Assembly: GCA_964562685.1 (NCBI GenBank)
Contig: CAZLUP010000018.1
Span: 5,746-69,745, forward strand
DNA length: 64,000 nucleotides
From: Stanieria sp964562685
GTDB lineage: Bacteria; Cyanobacteriota; Cyanobacteriia; Cyanobacteriales; Xenococcaceae
Reading direction: 5' to 3'
Part shown: positions 54,262 through 62,010 of the stretch, piece after piece
How positions within the stretch are numbered: position 1 is the first letter of the stretch
How the letters are laid out: every line of letters begins with the position of its first letter
Program-made: the position numbers and the translations under genes
The notes under the pieces: model-generated
Seen by the model: the letters and a program-made list of their open reading frames with translations, nothing else
Told to the model about the DNA's origin: nothing
The model's database searches: none

Positions 54262-54355
54262 TCTTTGATTTTAGCTAAGAGCTAAAAGCTTTTTCAGGAT
54301 CAAATTCTCAAATCTCAGTTTTGTGACGTACTCCCAACGCTGAATCAAAGATTAT
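54258..54355. repeat. Inverted repeat at the 3' side of the TnpB remnant
   Basis: ATAATCTTTGATT (54258-54270) and AATCAAAGATTAT (54343-54355) are exact reverse complements. The first overlaps the stop codon of the truncated hlyD gene. Such structures are common at IS200/IS605 ends and in their guide-type RNA. Confidence 0.5.
54333..54353. repeat. 21-bp direct repeat flanking tnpB, left copy
   Basis: CCCAACGC-TG-AATCAAAGATT matches 55131-55151 in 19 of 21 positions, in direct orientation on the other side of the truncated tnpB. Confidence 0.6.
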
Positions 54356-54406
54356 AGCGCGATGCTCCTCAACTCACATTGAGAACTTGGTGTTTCATCG
54401 GGAGTC

Positions 54407-55108
54407 CTACGACTCTTCCTCCGCACTCAGCTTCACCGCCAGACCTTCGACGGCTGCAATACCTCTATTTACTATGATTTTCCCACTAGCCAGATCGCGA
54501 GGCATGACAACATGACATTCTGGGCAATTATGTATTCTGACACCCAAGTCTTTAGGCACATCTGCACCACATTCTGGGCAAAGTTGACTACTGCCTTTGG
54601 CATCAACTTTTTGATGGTAAGTCCCTGTTTTACGACAAACCCATTCCAAGATACTGAGGAATTGACCAGGCGCGCCGTCGAGAACGTGCTTGGCAAGCAT
54701 CCCTTTACTCAAACCCAAGATATTCAAGTCTTCAGCAAATATCATTCCTGCTTGACGATAAAGATGATGACTGGTTTTGTAGTGAAAATCTTTTCGCTGA
54801 TTGCCAATCTTTTCATGCAGCAAAGCTATCTTGTGAGCCAACGCTTGATCAGACTTACTTCCTCTTTGTTTCTTGCTCAATCTACGTTGCAGCCATTTAA
54901 GCTTGCTTTGAGATTGGAGGTAGAATCGAGGGTTGTCTATCAATTCCCCACTAGATGTAGCTACAAAACTGGAGATTCCCCAGTCGATTCCCAACGGCTC
55001 ACCATGAGGGACTACTTCTGGGATAGATTCTTCGGACTGAAGTATCAATTGAGCGTACCAACCCGAAGCTCTCAGCAAAACTCTAACCTGGCTGCGTGCT
55101 GAATTCAA
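54407..55108 (-). pseudogene. N-terminally truncated TnpB (IS200/IS605 family OrfB)
   Basis: About 230 codons of an RNA-guided RuvC nuclease of IS605-type elements. RuvC residues are visible in PLGIDWGISSF (Asp), IFAEDLNILGLS (Glu) and the late MPRDLASGKIIVNRGI (Asp). The zinc finger is CPEC...CPEC. Intact TnpB is about 400 residues; the N-terminal ~150 residues (wedge/REC part) are missing and the frame runs into an unrelated palindrome. The only start is a weak TTG. No tnpA is present. Most likely inactive, though the catalytic half is well conserved. Confidence 0.85.
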
Positions 55109-55115
55109 TTCAGCA
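55097..55115. other. 19-bp perfect palindrome at the tnpB truncation point
   Basis: TGCTGAATT and AATTCAGCA are perfect inverted arms around one base. It lies exactly where recognisable TnpB sequence begins, so it may mark the deletion junction. Confidence 0.55.
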
Positions 55116-55130
55116 TTTTAAAAGCCCCGT

Positions 55131-55151
55131 CCCAACGCCAAATCAAAGATT
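55131..55151. repeat. 21-bp direct repeat flanking tnpB, right copy
   Basis: CCCAACGC-CA-AATCAAAGATT, partner of 54333-54353. Both copies are followed by CG-rich bases. Confidence 0.6.
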
Positions 55152-55204
55152 TCGCGCGCGGACTTATAGCCCCCCAAACCCCCCCAACAGTTAACAAGCC
55201 CTAA

Positions 55205-57058
55205 TTAAACAGACTTGACAGTAGGAAATAACGTTACTTGCTTCTCTTTGATGCTAACGGTAACCGCAGCAGAAGTTTCATTGACTTCATAATTGAAATT
55301 TACTCCTGGTGCAAAATAACGACCTTCCGAAGAACATCTTAAGGGAATGGTTTCCTGCTGTCGGTCATTTTTTAATAGGTATTTAATGCCTAAGAGGATG
55401 GCAAAGTACAGATGAGGATTGCGATCTAAGATACCGAGCGATCGCTCTTCAGGAGAAAATGCCGTTTGATAAAGAGAATTGTGATGCCACTGGGATAGTG
55501 GAGGTAAGCTGAGAATATCGGCAGTACTGTTTACATTAGGAGAGTCTGCTCCCAATAGAAAATTATCTTGTTTGTTTTCATTTGTAATAGCTTCTAGATC
55601 TTCAATCAATAACTTAAAAATTTCCGCAGCACTAGGATGAACCGAACAACTCAACCAGCGAGAATCGGTTACGGGTAGTTCAATTAATACCGAAGCTAAA
55701 GCAATTAACTCTGAAGCATCTCGATGACAAATATGAATTGCCTCGACTTTTTGCTCTGAGGAGTTATATAAATACCAAAGTTTACCAGTTTCATTGTGAA
55801 CTGCCGACCAACCTAAAACTTTGAAATCAAGCGATCGCCATTGGGGAGATAGAAGTGTCCAGGGAGATCCGACTAATGCTAAAGATTTACGAGCGTGCAA
55901 TCTAAAAGGTAAGCGTTCAAAATCGTTTATTTTAATTGTTTCACCACTAGACCAAGCACGAGCTAATTTTTTTCCCTGTAATTCTGCTTCTGTCGCGGAA
56001 AGAAAACCAGAAGCATCACCTAATACATAGATATCCGGACGACCAATTACATTAGCTTGTTGGAGATCGAGGTCTAAAATTGTTTTAGTTTTGCCGTCTA
56101 TCTGAGGTAAATTTAACTCTGGCGCGCCGTCGTACAACAGATGATCGAAGGAAATATTTTCTAATTTACCTTGAACTTTAATAGTTAAATTATTCGTTTG
56201 ACAGTCTTGAATTTTGGCAGAAACGATAATTTTAATCCCCCGTTTTTCTAATTCTCGGCGGAAATACTGCCAGGAGGGTAAATGAGTAAGTGGAGGGTTA
56301 GAGGTAAGGACAACTGTAGTATCGATGTCGCGATCGCAAGCGATATCTGCATAGGATAAAGAGGCAAGATTTCCTTCTGAAATAATCACTAATTTACCAT
56401 CAGTAATTGACCAAAAATCTTGTAAAGAACAAGTGTTTTCAAGCCAAGGAAATTTGCTAATTTGATTGCCTGTAGCTAAAACTAACCTGTCAAAACTTAT
56501 TTTTTTCCCCGTCTTTAAGAGGATTTCTTTATTTTTTACTTCCGTGACTTCTCCTGAAATGATAGGATAGCCTAGTTCCTGGAAACTTTGTTGAGTAATC
56601 TGACGCAGAGAAGTGATAAATTGCTGTCCTTGCTCAACTATTGCTGTTGGTGTTCGATCTCGATAGGCACTGTAATATTCTGAAGGCATACATCCGTTAT
56701 TAACACATTTACCACCAAAAAAGTTATCGCGAGCAATAATTTTAACCTGTCGATAACCAAGACGATTTAAACAGCGTAGGAAAGAAAAAGCAGCAATGCC
56801 AATACCAACTACGATAATTAATTCCTCTTTGCCTACCTGAAGATTTGATGAGGGATTAGTTTTAACCAGTTTTAGGGGATTGGGTAAACTGCCTTTACTC
56901 AAGTTAAATCTGAGTTTGTAAAATAAACCCCGTTCCCAGATATTTGATAAGGAACAATAAATTTTTTTGGTTATACCAATGCCAATGTCAGCTATTTTGG
57001 CTACGGCTGAATTATTAAAATTTGAATTATTAAAATTATTGGTTAATAGATTTTTCAT
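55205..57058 (-). CDS. Dihydrolipoamide-dehydrogenase-like flavoprotein with an unusual C-terminal extension
   Basis: A 617-residue protein. After a ~75-residue N-terminal extension comes an FAD-binding VVGIGIAAFS (83-92) and the redox disulfide GGKCVNNGCMPS with Cys118 and Cys123, as in E3 enzymes. FAD motif GDASGF (348-353) and dimer-interface His474/Glu479 (VHPSAAE) are also kept. The NAD-binding GxGxxG is not recognisable where it should be (LVIISEGNLASLSYAD, 223-238). Residues ~500-617 are an extra domain; 528-605 resemble the AcpS-type domain of the upstream gene. It begins 5 bases after that gene. Probably reoxidises the E2 lipoyl arm with a non-standard electron acceptor (inference). 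Confidence 0.82.
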   Translation of the reverse strand: MKNLLTNNFNNSNFNNSAVAKIADIGIGITKKIYCSLSNIWERGLFYKLRFNLSKGSLPNPLKLVKTNPSSNLQVGKEELIIVVGIGIAAFSFLRCLNRLGYRQVKIIARDNFFGGKCVNNGCMPSEYYSAYRDRTPTAIVEQGQQFITSLRQITQQSFQELGYPIISGEVTEVKNKEILLKTGKKISFDRLVLATGNQISKFPWLENTCSLQDFWSITDGKLVIISEGNLASLSYADIACDRDIDTTVVLTSNPPLTHLPSWQYFRRELEKRGIKIIVSAKIQDCQTNNLTIKVQGKLENISFDHLLYDGAPELNLPQIDGKTKTILDLDLQQANVIGRPDIYVLGDASGFLSATEAELQGKKLARAWSSGETIKINDFERLPFRLHARKSLALVGSPWTLLSPQWRSLDFKVLGWSAVHNETGKLWYLYNSSEQKVEAIHICHRDASELIALASVLIELPVTDSRWLSCSVHPSAAEIFKLLIEDLEAITNENKQDNFLLGADSPNVNSTADILSLPPLSQWHHNSLYQTAFSPEERSLGILDRNPHLYFAILLGIKYLLKNDRQQETIPLRCSSEGRYFAPGVNFNYEVNETSAAVTVSIKEKQVTLFPTVKSV

Positions 57059-57063
57059 TTTGA

Positions 57064-57726
57064 TTAATTTAATTTAATCGCCAGAATAGTTGCCACAGCG
57101 TAGCTAGAAGAATGACTGATACTTATTTGAAAATTAAAAGTAGAATTAAGAGTGCGATCGCTTGTTGTAATTAAAGGTCTACCTTGTTGATGAGTAACTC
57201 TAATTTCCTCCATCCGTAGATTAATTAATTCGGGTGCAGTTTTTTTGAGAGCTTCCTTGGCACAAAAGATCCCGCAAAGATGCAATTTTGGTTCTTTTTT
57301 GAGTAAAGCATAGGAAATTTCTTCGGGACTAAAAAGGGTTTGATAAAATTCGTGGGTGCGATAATTGGAAGTGTCGGGTAAGTTATTTATCTCTTCAATA
57401 TCTATGCCAATTGATATTCCTGAGAAGCTAGTAGGTTTTATTTGAGCAGTATTGCCATTAAAACTAGTCGGAGTGTTGGGTTGAGAAATAACATCTTTCG
57501 TTTTGGTAGGAAAAGAAGCTTCACCAACTTGAGCAGCAATGCGTTCTACCGTCCAACTATCGCCTAAAAATGGTAATTTTTGCTGATATTGTCGTTCTAA
57601 AGCACTTTGAATTTTTAAAATTTGAATTGAAGAAGTAATCCCCAAAGAACCCAAACTAGTTTCAGGTAATACTTTACTTGCAGATTTCCCAGCAATTTTA
57701 GCGACAATTTCTACTACTTTTTCCAT
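57064..57726 (-). CDS. Acyl carrier protein fused to AcpS-type phosphopantetheinyl transferase
   Basis: A 220-residue fusion. Residues 1-75 are an ACP: SLGSLGITSSIQILKIQSALE has the carrier serine (Ser32) in a TSS variant of the usual DSL. Residues ~103-220 are a holo-ACP synthase-type transferase: GIDIEEI (Mg ligand Asp109), FYQTLFSPEE, FCAKEALKK (Glu158) and ISISHSSSYAVA. All active-site motifs are intact, so it may load its own ACP from CoA. The frame extends to a TTG at 57747, but the ATG at 57726 has GGAGG nine bases upstream, inside the last codons of E2, whose stop is two bases away. This implies tight coupling to E2. Confidence 0.85.
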   Translation of the reverse strand: MEKVVEIVAKIAGKSASKVLPETSLGSLGITSSIQILKIQSALERQYQQKLPFLGDSWTVERIAAQVGEASFPTKTKDVISQPNTPTSFNGNTAQIKPTSFSGISIGIDIEEINNLPDTSNYRTHEFYQTLFSPEEISYALLKKEPKLHLCGIFCAKEALKKTAPELINLRMEEIRVTHQQGRPLITTSDRTLNSTFNFQISISHSSSYAVATILAIKLN

Positions 57727-57728
57727 TT

Positions 57729-59117
57729 TTAGAATCCTCCCAAACAAACATGACAGATATAATCGGTTTCTCCTTGTTCGTTGATGTAAACTTGCATTAA
57801 AGCTTCCGAACTAAATTTTTGGTACAAGGAATGTAGATCGATTAAACACTTACTACACTGAATCTTTTTCGTTTTTGCCAGCTTTTGAGTTTGCGGTAAG
57901 TTAGATAAAGCGTAGCTTAAGAGACGTTTTTCCAATTCATTAAGGAAAGAAGCTACTTCTCTTCCAGCAGAAAGACGATGGTCGAATACGATAGTTAAAG
58001 TGATTGGATAACCGTCAATACTACTATCTCCACCAATACCGAGAATGATTGACTGATTTTGATTCAGCAAAGGTTGAAAATGCAGAATTCCTTCATTGGA
58101 AAGATCGGTTACGGTAACAGTTCCTCCTATCAAATCCGCAGGATCGAGTCGATTATCGAGGTACTGAGTAGCATAGTCAGTAACTTTCTCTTGTATTTCT
58201 ACGGGCGATAATAGGTTAGCATTGCGGAGGATGGGAACTTTTAAACCTTTGCCTAAATCCATTGCCAAACCAATATCGATGCGATCATAGTAATAAACTC
58301 TGCCTGCCTCATAATAGGCATTAAAAACGGGATATTCTTCTAACAGACGAGAAAATTCAAACAGAATTAAAGACAAAATTTGACCATTAAGAGAGCCAGT
58401 TTCAGCTAAAGTTTGTCTGATACCTTCTGAATTGAAATGCACTGTCAGAGAACTATTAATTCCTCCTGCTTGCCCTGCACTGAGTAAATTAATTTCGATT
58501 TGCTTGGCTTTACTAATTTTTTCAGAGCGGAGATTGGTATTAGTAGGAGTAACTGTAGGAGTTGAATGATTGCCGTTATTAGGAGATATAGGTGGGGACT
58601 TTTTGCCCAAAATTTGTTCAATTGTCTCGACAGAAACTAAACCCATACCCTCAAACTGACTGACATCGAGATTATTTTGCTGGAGATATTCTTTAGCTGA
58701 AGGAGAAAAACGGGTAAAACCAAAAGATGGTTTAGCTGTGGTAGTTACTAAATCCCGTTCGGGTTTTCTGTTGTCTGCTAAATCTAACTCAGTTGAAACA
58801 CCACCATTATTAACAACTGGTTCAGAAATGGGTTCGCTAACAGAAGGAGAGGATTCTCCCAAATTTGCTTCTAATTCAGCTAGTTCGGTATAAAGAACCG
58901 CTATTGGTGTCCCAACCTCGATACTATCTCCCACCTGGGCAGAAGTTAGGATATAGCCAGAAGCTTCCGATTCAATGTTCATTACTGCTTTAGACGATTC
59001 GACATCGGCAATTTCCTGTCCGACTTCAACGAATTGCTTATCCTCTACATACCAGTGGACAAGTTCGACTTCATTATCATTGGTATTAACTCGTGGAACT
59101 AATATTGCTTGTTTCAT
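57729..59117 (-). CDS. 2-oxoacid dehydrogenase E2-like lipoyl acyltransferase with C-terminal zinc ribbon
   Basis: A 462-residue protein. The N-terminal lipoyl domain has the modified lysine at K43 (DVESSKAVMNIES). A linker and a divergent subunit-binding domain (FSPSAKEYLQQNNLDVSQFEG) follow, then the catalytic domain with DHRLSAG (His380). The usual DHRxxDG aspartate is Ala384 here, a change that may alter or slow transfer to CoA. The C-terminus ends in an extra ribbon with CSKC and CHVC, not seen in ordinary E2 proteins I know. It probably receives the acyl group from E1 and passes it to the neighbouring ACP (inference). The gene ends two bases before the ACP-AcpS start. Confidence 0.85.
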   Translation of the reverse strand: MKQAILVPRVNTNDNEVELVHWYVEDKQFVEVGQEIADVESSKAVMNIESEASGYILTSAQVGDSIEVGTPIAVLYTELAELEANLGESSPSVSEPISEPVVNNGGVSTELDLADNRKPERDLVTTTAKPSFGFTRFSPSAKEYLQQNNLDVSQFEGMGLVSVETIEQILGKKSPPISPNNGNHSTPTVTPTNTNLRSEKISKAKQIEINLLSAGQAGGINSSLTVHFNSEGIRQTLAETGSLNGQILSLILFEFSRLLEEYPVFNAYYEAGRVYYYDRIDIGLAMDLGKGLKVPILRNANLLSPVEIQEKVTDYATQYLDNRLDPADLIGGTVTVTDLSNEGILHFQPLLNQNQSIILGIGGDSSIDGYPITLTIVFDHRLSAGREVASFLNELEKRLLSYALSNLPQTQKLAKTKKIQCSKCLIDLHSLYQKFSSEALMQVYINEQGETDYICHVCLGGF

Positions 59118-59155
59118 AGTTTATAGGAAAAATAGTGTTTACCTGCATGAAGTAA

Positions 59156-59178
59156 GGGCGAAAGACCGTGCGCCCCTA
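59156..59178. repeat. Palindromic repeat overlapping the E1 stop codon
   Basis: GGGCG (59156-59160) and CGCCC (59171-59175) are the arms of an imperfect copy of the GGGCGAAC repeat. CTA at 59176-59178 is the minus-strand TAG stop codon of the E1 gene, as at devB. It lies in the E1-E2 spacer. Confidence 0.7.
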
Positions 59179-61149
59179 CCTTGCAACGATCGCAGCAATT
59201 ATCTTGTCGACATTGGGTAAAATGGCTGTTTCTACTGGACCAGAAGCAGGAATCGAGGTAGCTGGAGGCACGATTCTCGTTACTTTAGGTAACAGAGATG
59301 CATCTGCTTCGGCTAGTTGAGCGACGATTTCGGCACCAAATCCAGCAAATCCTTGTCCTTCTTCAACGATCGCGAGTATTTTACTTTGGCTAATAACTTT
59401 TAAGAAAGGTTTGATGTTAAAAGGATCAATCTGCGTTGGACAGATTATTTGGGCAATTAAGTCGTGTTCTTCAAACAGGCGATCGCATACTTTGACTAAA
59501 GTTTCACTCATGCCACCATAACCGATGAGGGTAACATCTACGGCAATGGTTTCTGGTTTAATCCAAACTGTGGGAAAGGGTTCATTACTAACCAAACGCT
59601 TGAAGCCTTCTGGTAATTCCTCCCGCAAATATTGGGAATAAAGTAATTTATTTTCGATGACTAGGGTGGGGTCTAAGCTGGTTTCTAAAATAGTTTGATA
59701 GATTGGTTTGGGTTCGAGTAAGTTGTTGATGGCAATAACTCTTAAGCCTGGAATGCCTAAAAAGTGACGGTCTAAGGTTTGGCTGTGGGTAGGTCCATAA
59801 CCTCTACCTCCTCCCATCGGTGTGCGGATGACGACATTTGCTGTAACTTTCTCGTCGTACATATAGCGGAACTTACTGGCATGGTTGAGAATCTGATCCA
59901 AAACTAAAGTAGTAAAGTCACCAAACATAATTTCGACGAAAGGATAGTAACCTTCCATTGCTAAACCAGTAGCCAGTCCAACAATTGCTGCTTCGGAAAT
60001 TGGCGTATTGAATACTCGTTCGGCAAATAAATCAGAAAGTTCCTGGGCTACTTTAAATGCACCACCATAAGGAGATTTCACATCTTCCCCGATAAACAGC
60101 ATTTTGGGATGCTCGTTCATTAAATCCTTAAAAGTTTGGTTGAGAGCTTTAACTAATCGCTGTTTGCTCACATTTACTTCTTGCCACTCGATTTTCTGCT
60201 CTTGAATGTTTGCCAGGTTTACCTCTGGATAGGGGGAAGCTCCTGCATCTGCTACTGCTTTGTCGATTAGCTGTTCGATTTCCTGTCCTAAAGTGAGTAA
60301 TTCTGGCTGAGATTGAGCTAGTAAAAGATTGAGGGGGTCTTTTGCTTCATAAGGTTCAACTACACTCCGAGGACGGTTATCATCTCCTTTTGAATGTGCC
60401 TTGAGACGGAAAGTATCTATTTGCAAGAAAGCAGGTTTACCTTCATCTCTAACATAATTAACTACTTCATCTGCGATCGCATAAAGTTGTTCCCAATTCC
60501 AAGTATCTCCCTTGGCGGTACGAATACCAAAAGCATTAGCTCGACTACAGATATCTCCTGCCAGCGTTTCTGTTTGGCAAGTAGACTGGGCATAACCGTT
60601 ATTTTCCAGCACCACTAACAGGGGTAATTCCCATTTAGCTGCTAGGTTAAATGCCTCATAAATAACTCCCTCCCCCAATGTGCCGTCACCGATAAACACG
60701 GTAGCGATTTTACCTTTACCATCTAACTTACGGGCAAAAGCTAACCCTGTGGCAACGGGAACGATTCCACCTTGAATTCCATTAGAATAAAAGCCATCCT
60801 GACACAAATGCTGACTGCCACCCCTGCCACTACAAACTCCTGCCTGTTTGCCCATAATCTCTGCGATCAAACCCGTAACATTCTCCGTCCAAGAGAGAAA
60901 ATGCCCGTGACAGCGATGATTGGAAAAAATAGAGTCTCCTGGTTGCAAAAATTCTGTAATTACTGCGCCAGAAAATTCCTGTCCGATGCAAGTATGAACC
61001 GTACCAAATAATTTGCCCTGACTGTATAGTTCTAACAATTTTTCTTCTAGACGACGGGCAAGCAGAGCTTTACGAATAATTCTATTTTTTATTTCTGGTT
61101 TTAATTGTTGGGCTAAAGGTGTTTTTAATTCTTTTAATAGTGATTCCAT
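59176..61149 (-). CDS. Fused alpha-beta 2-oxoacid dehydrogenase E1 (thiamine-diphosphate)
   Basis: A 657-residue fusion of the two E1 subunits. The alpha part (1-~330) has RRLEEKLLELYSQGKLFGTVHTCIGQE and the ThDP motif GDG (154-156) to NN (183-184). The beta part (~335-657) opens KALNQTFKDLMNEHPKMLFIGEDV and includes NTPISEAAIVGLATGLA with the ThDP-activating Glu and RTPMGGGRGYGPTHSQ. Such enzymes decarboxylate pyruvate, acetoin or branched 2-oxoacids and reductively acylate the E2 lipoyl arm. The substrate is not evident. It heads E2, ACP-AcpS and the flavoprotein in one minus-strand operon. Confidence 0.9.
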   Translation of the reverse strand: MESLLKELKTPLAQQLKPEIKNRIIRKALLARRLEEKLLELYSQGKLFGTVHTCIGQEFSGAVITEFLQPGDSIFSNHRCHGHFLSWTENVTGLIAEIMGKQAGVCSGRGGSQHLCQDGFYSNGIQGGIVPVATGLAFARKLDGKGKIATVFIGDGTLGEGVIYEAFNLAAKWELPLLVVLENNGYAQSTCQTETLAGDICSRANAFGIRTAKGDTWNWEQLYAIADEVVNYVRDEGKPAFLQIDTFRLKAHSKGDDNRPRSVVEPYEAKDPLNLLLAQSQPELLTLGQEIEQLIDKAVADAGASPYPEVNLANIQEQKIEWQEVNVSKQRLVKALNQTFKDLMNEHPKMLFIGEDVKSPYGGAFKVAQELSDLFAERVFNTPISEAAIVGLATGLAMEGYYPFVEIMFGDFTTLVLDQILNHASKFRYMYDEKVTANVVIRTPMGGGRGYGPTHSQTLDRHFLGIPGLRVIAINNLLEPKPIYQTILETSLDPTLVIENKLLYSQYLREELPEGFKRLVSNEPFPTVWIKPETIAVDVTLIGYGGMSETLVKVCDRLFEEHDLIAQIICPTQIDPFNIKPFLKVISQSKILAIVEEGQGFAGFGAEIVAQLAEADASLLPKVTRIVPPATSIPASGPVETAILPNVDKIIAAIVAR

Positions 61150-61251
61150 AAAAAGTCTGTTTTACTTAGTTTAAATTTGTGAAAGTAGAGAATGGGGAAC
61201 AGCTACTACTTGTGAACCTTGAACTTTTAAACTTGAACCTAAAACTGTAGT

Positions 61252-62010
61252 TTAAACGACACTCAATTCCTTAGCTTCCCTTTTAGCAACTATCTTGGTA
61301 GGAACTCCAGCAGCAATTGAATAGGGTGGAATATCTTTCATGACTACCGAGCCTGCTGCAATCACACTACCCTTACCAATAGTCACACCATCTACAACTC
61401 TGACTCCACTACCAAGCCAGCAATCATCTTCAATCGTAACGCCTTTAAAGTTAAATCCCTGTTTTGCAATGAGTTTGTCAGGGTCGGAAAAATTATGATT
61501 GTGAGCATAAATAGAGCAATGAGAAGCAATTAAGCAGTTTTTGCCAATTTTTAGCTTGCCATAAGCACTGATACAGGTATAAGGTCCAATATAAGTACCT
61601 TCGTTGATCGAAATTTGACCAGTATCAAAAACGGTGAGATGAACACCACGACCTAAACTGACTAGATTAGCAAGATGAATGTTACTTTTTGCCCCAGCAA
61701 GAATCAAACAAACGTCTCTAGCTAGATTAACGCGATCGCAAATTTTGAGTTCATTCTCTGAATTTAGATCGATTTCGACCCCTTGATGAAGAACAACTCC
61801 AAATCCTATTTCAATATTTTGAGCATTTTTTAGCCTCACATCAGGATAAATCTTGACCGAACGACCCATTTTTTTGAAGATCAAGGGATAAAACAGATAC
61901 CTTAATCCTAAACCAGGTAAAGAAGGAATCCAACCAAATAAAGTTGTTAATATAGGCGTTTTATACTTAGACCCGTTCAAAACTAATTGAGTGATTTTTA
62001 AATTATTCAT
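61252..62010 (-). CDS. Left-handed beta-helix (hexapeptide) acyltransferase
   Basis: A 252-residue protein with hexapeptide turns throughout (VKIYPDVRLKNAQNIEIGFG, IGPYTCISAYGKLKIGKNCL, VTIEDDCWLGSGVRVVDGVTIGKG). The catalytic-type His lies in SIYAHNHNFSDPD, as in maltose/galactoside acetyltransferases. The end SVVMKDIPPYSIAAGVPTKIVAK is typical of sugar O-acetyltransferases. A short hydrophobic N-terminal segment (GWIPSLPGLGLRYLFYPLIF) may associate with membrane. I use the ATG at 62010 over a TTG at 62016. It lies 102 bases before E1 on the same strand and may use the operon's acyl-ACP (inference). Confidence 0.82.
   Translation of the reverse strand: MNNLKITQLVLNGSKYKTPILTTLFGWIPSLPGLGLRYLFYPLIFKKMGRSVKIYPDVRLKNAQNIEIGFGVVLHQGVEIDLNSENELKICDRVNLARDVCLILAGAKSNIHLANLVSLGRGVHLTVFDTGQISINEGTYIGPYTCISAYGKLKIGKNCLIASHCSIYAHNHNFSDPDKLIAKQGFNFKGVTIEDDCWLGSGVRVVDGVTIGKGSVIAAGSVVMKDIPPYSIAAGVPTKIVAKREAKELSVV

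Noticed and set aside
54512..55102. 196-codon plus-strand frame opposite tnpB
   Set aside because: It is antisense to well-conserved TnpB codons including RuvC and zinc-finger motifs and has no domain of its own.
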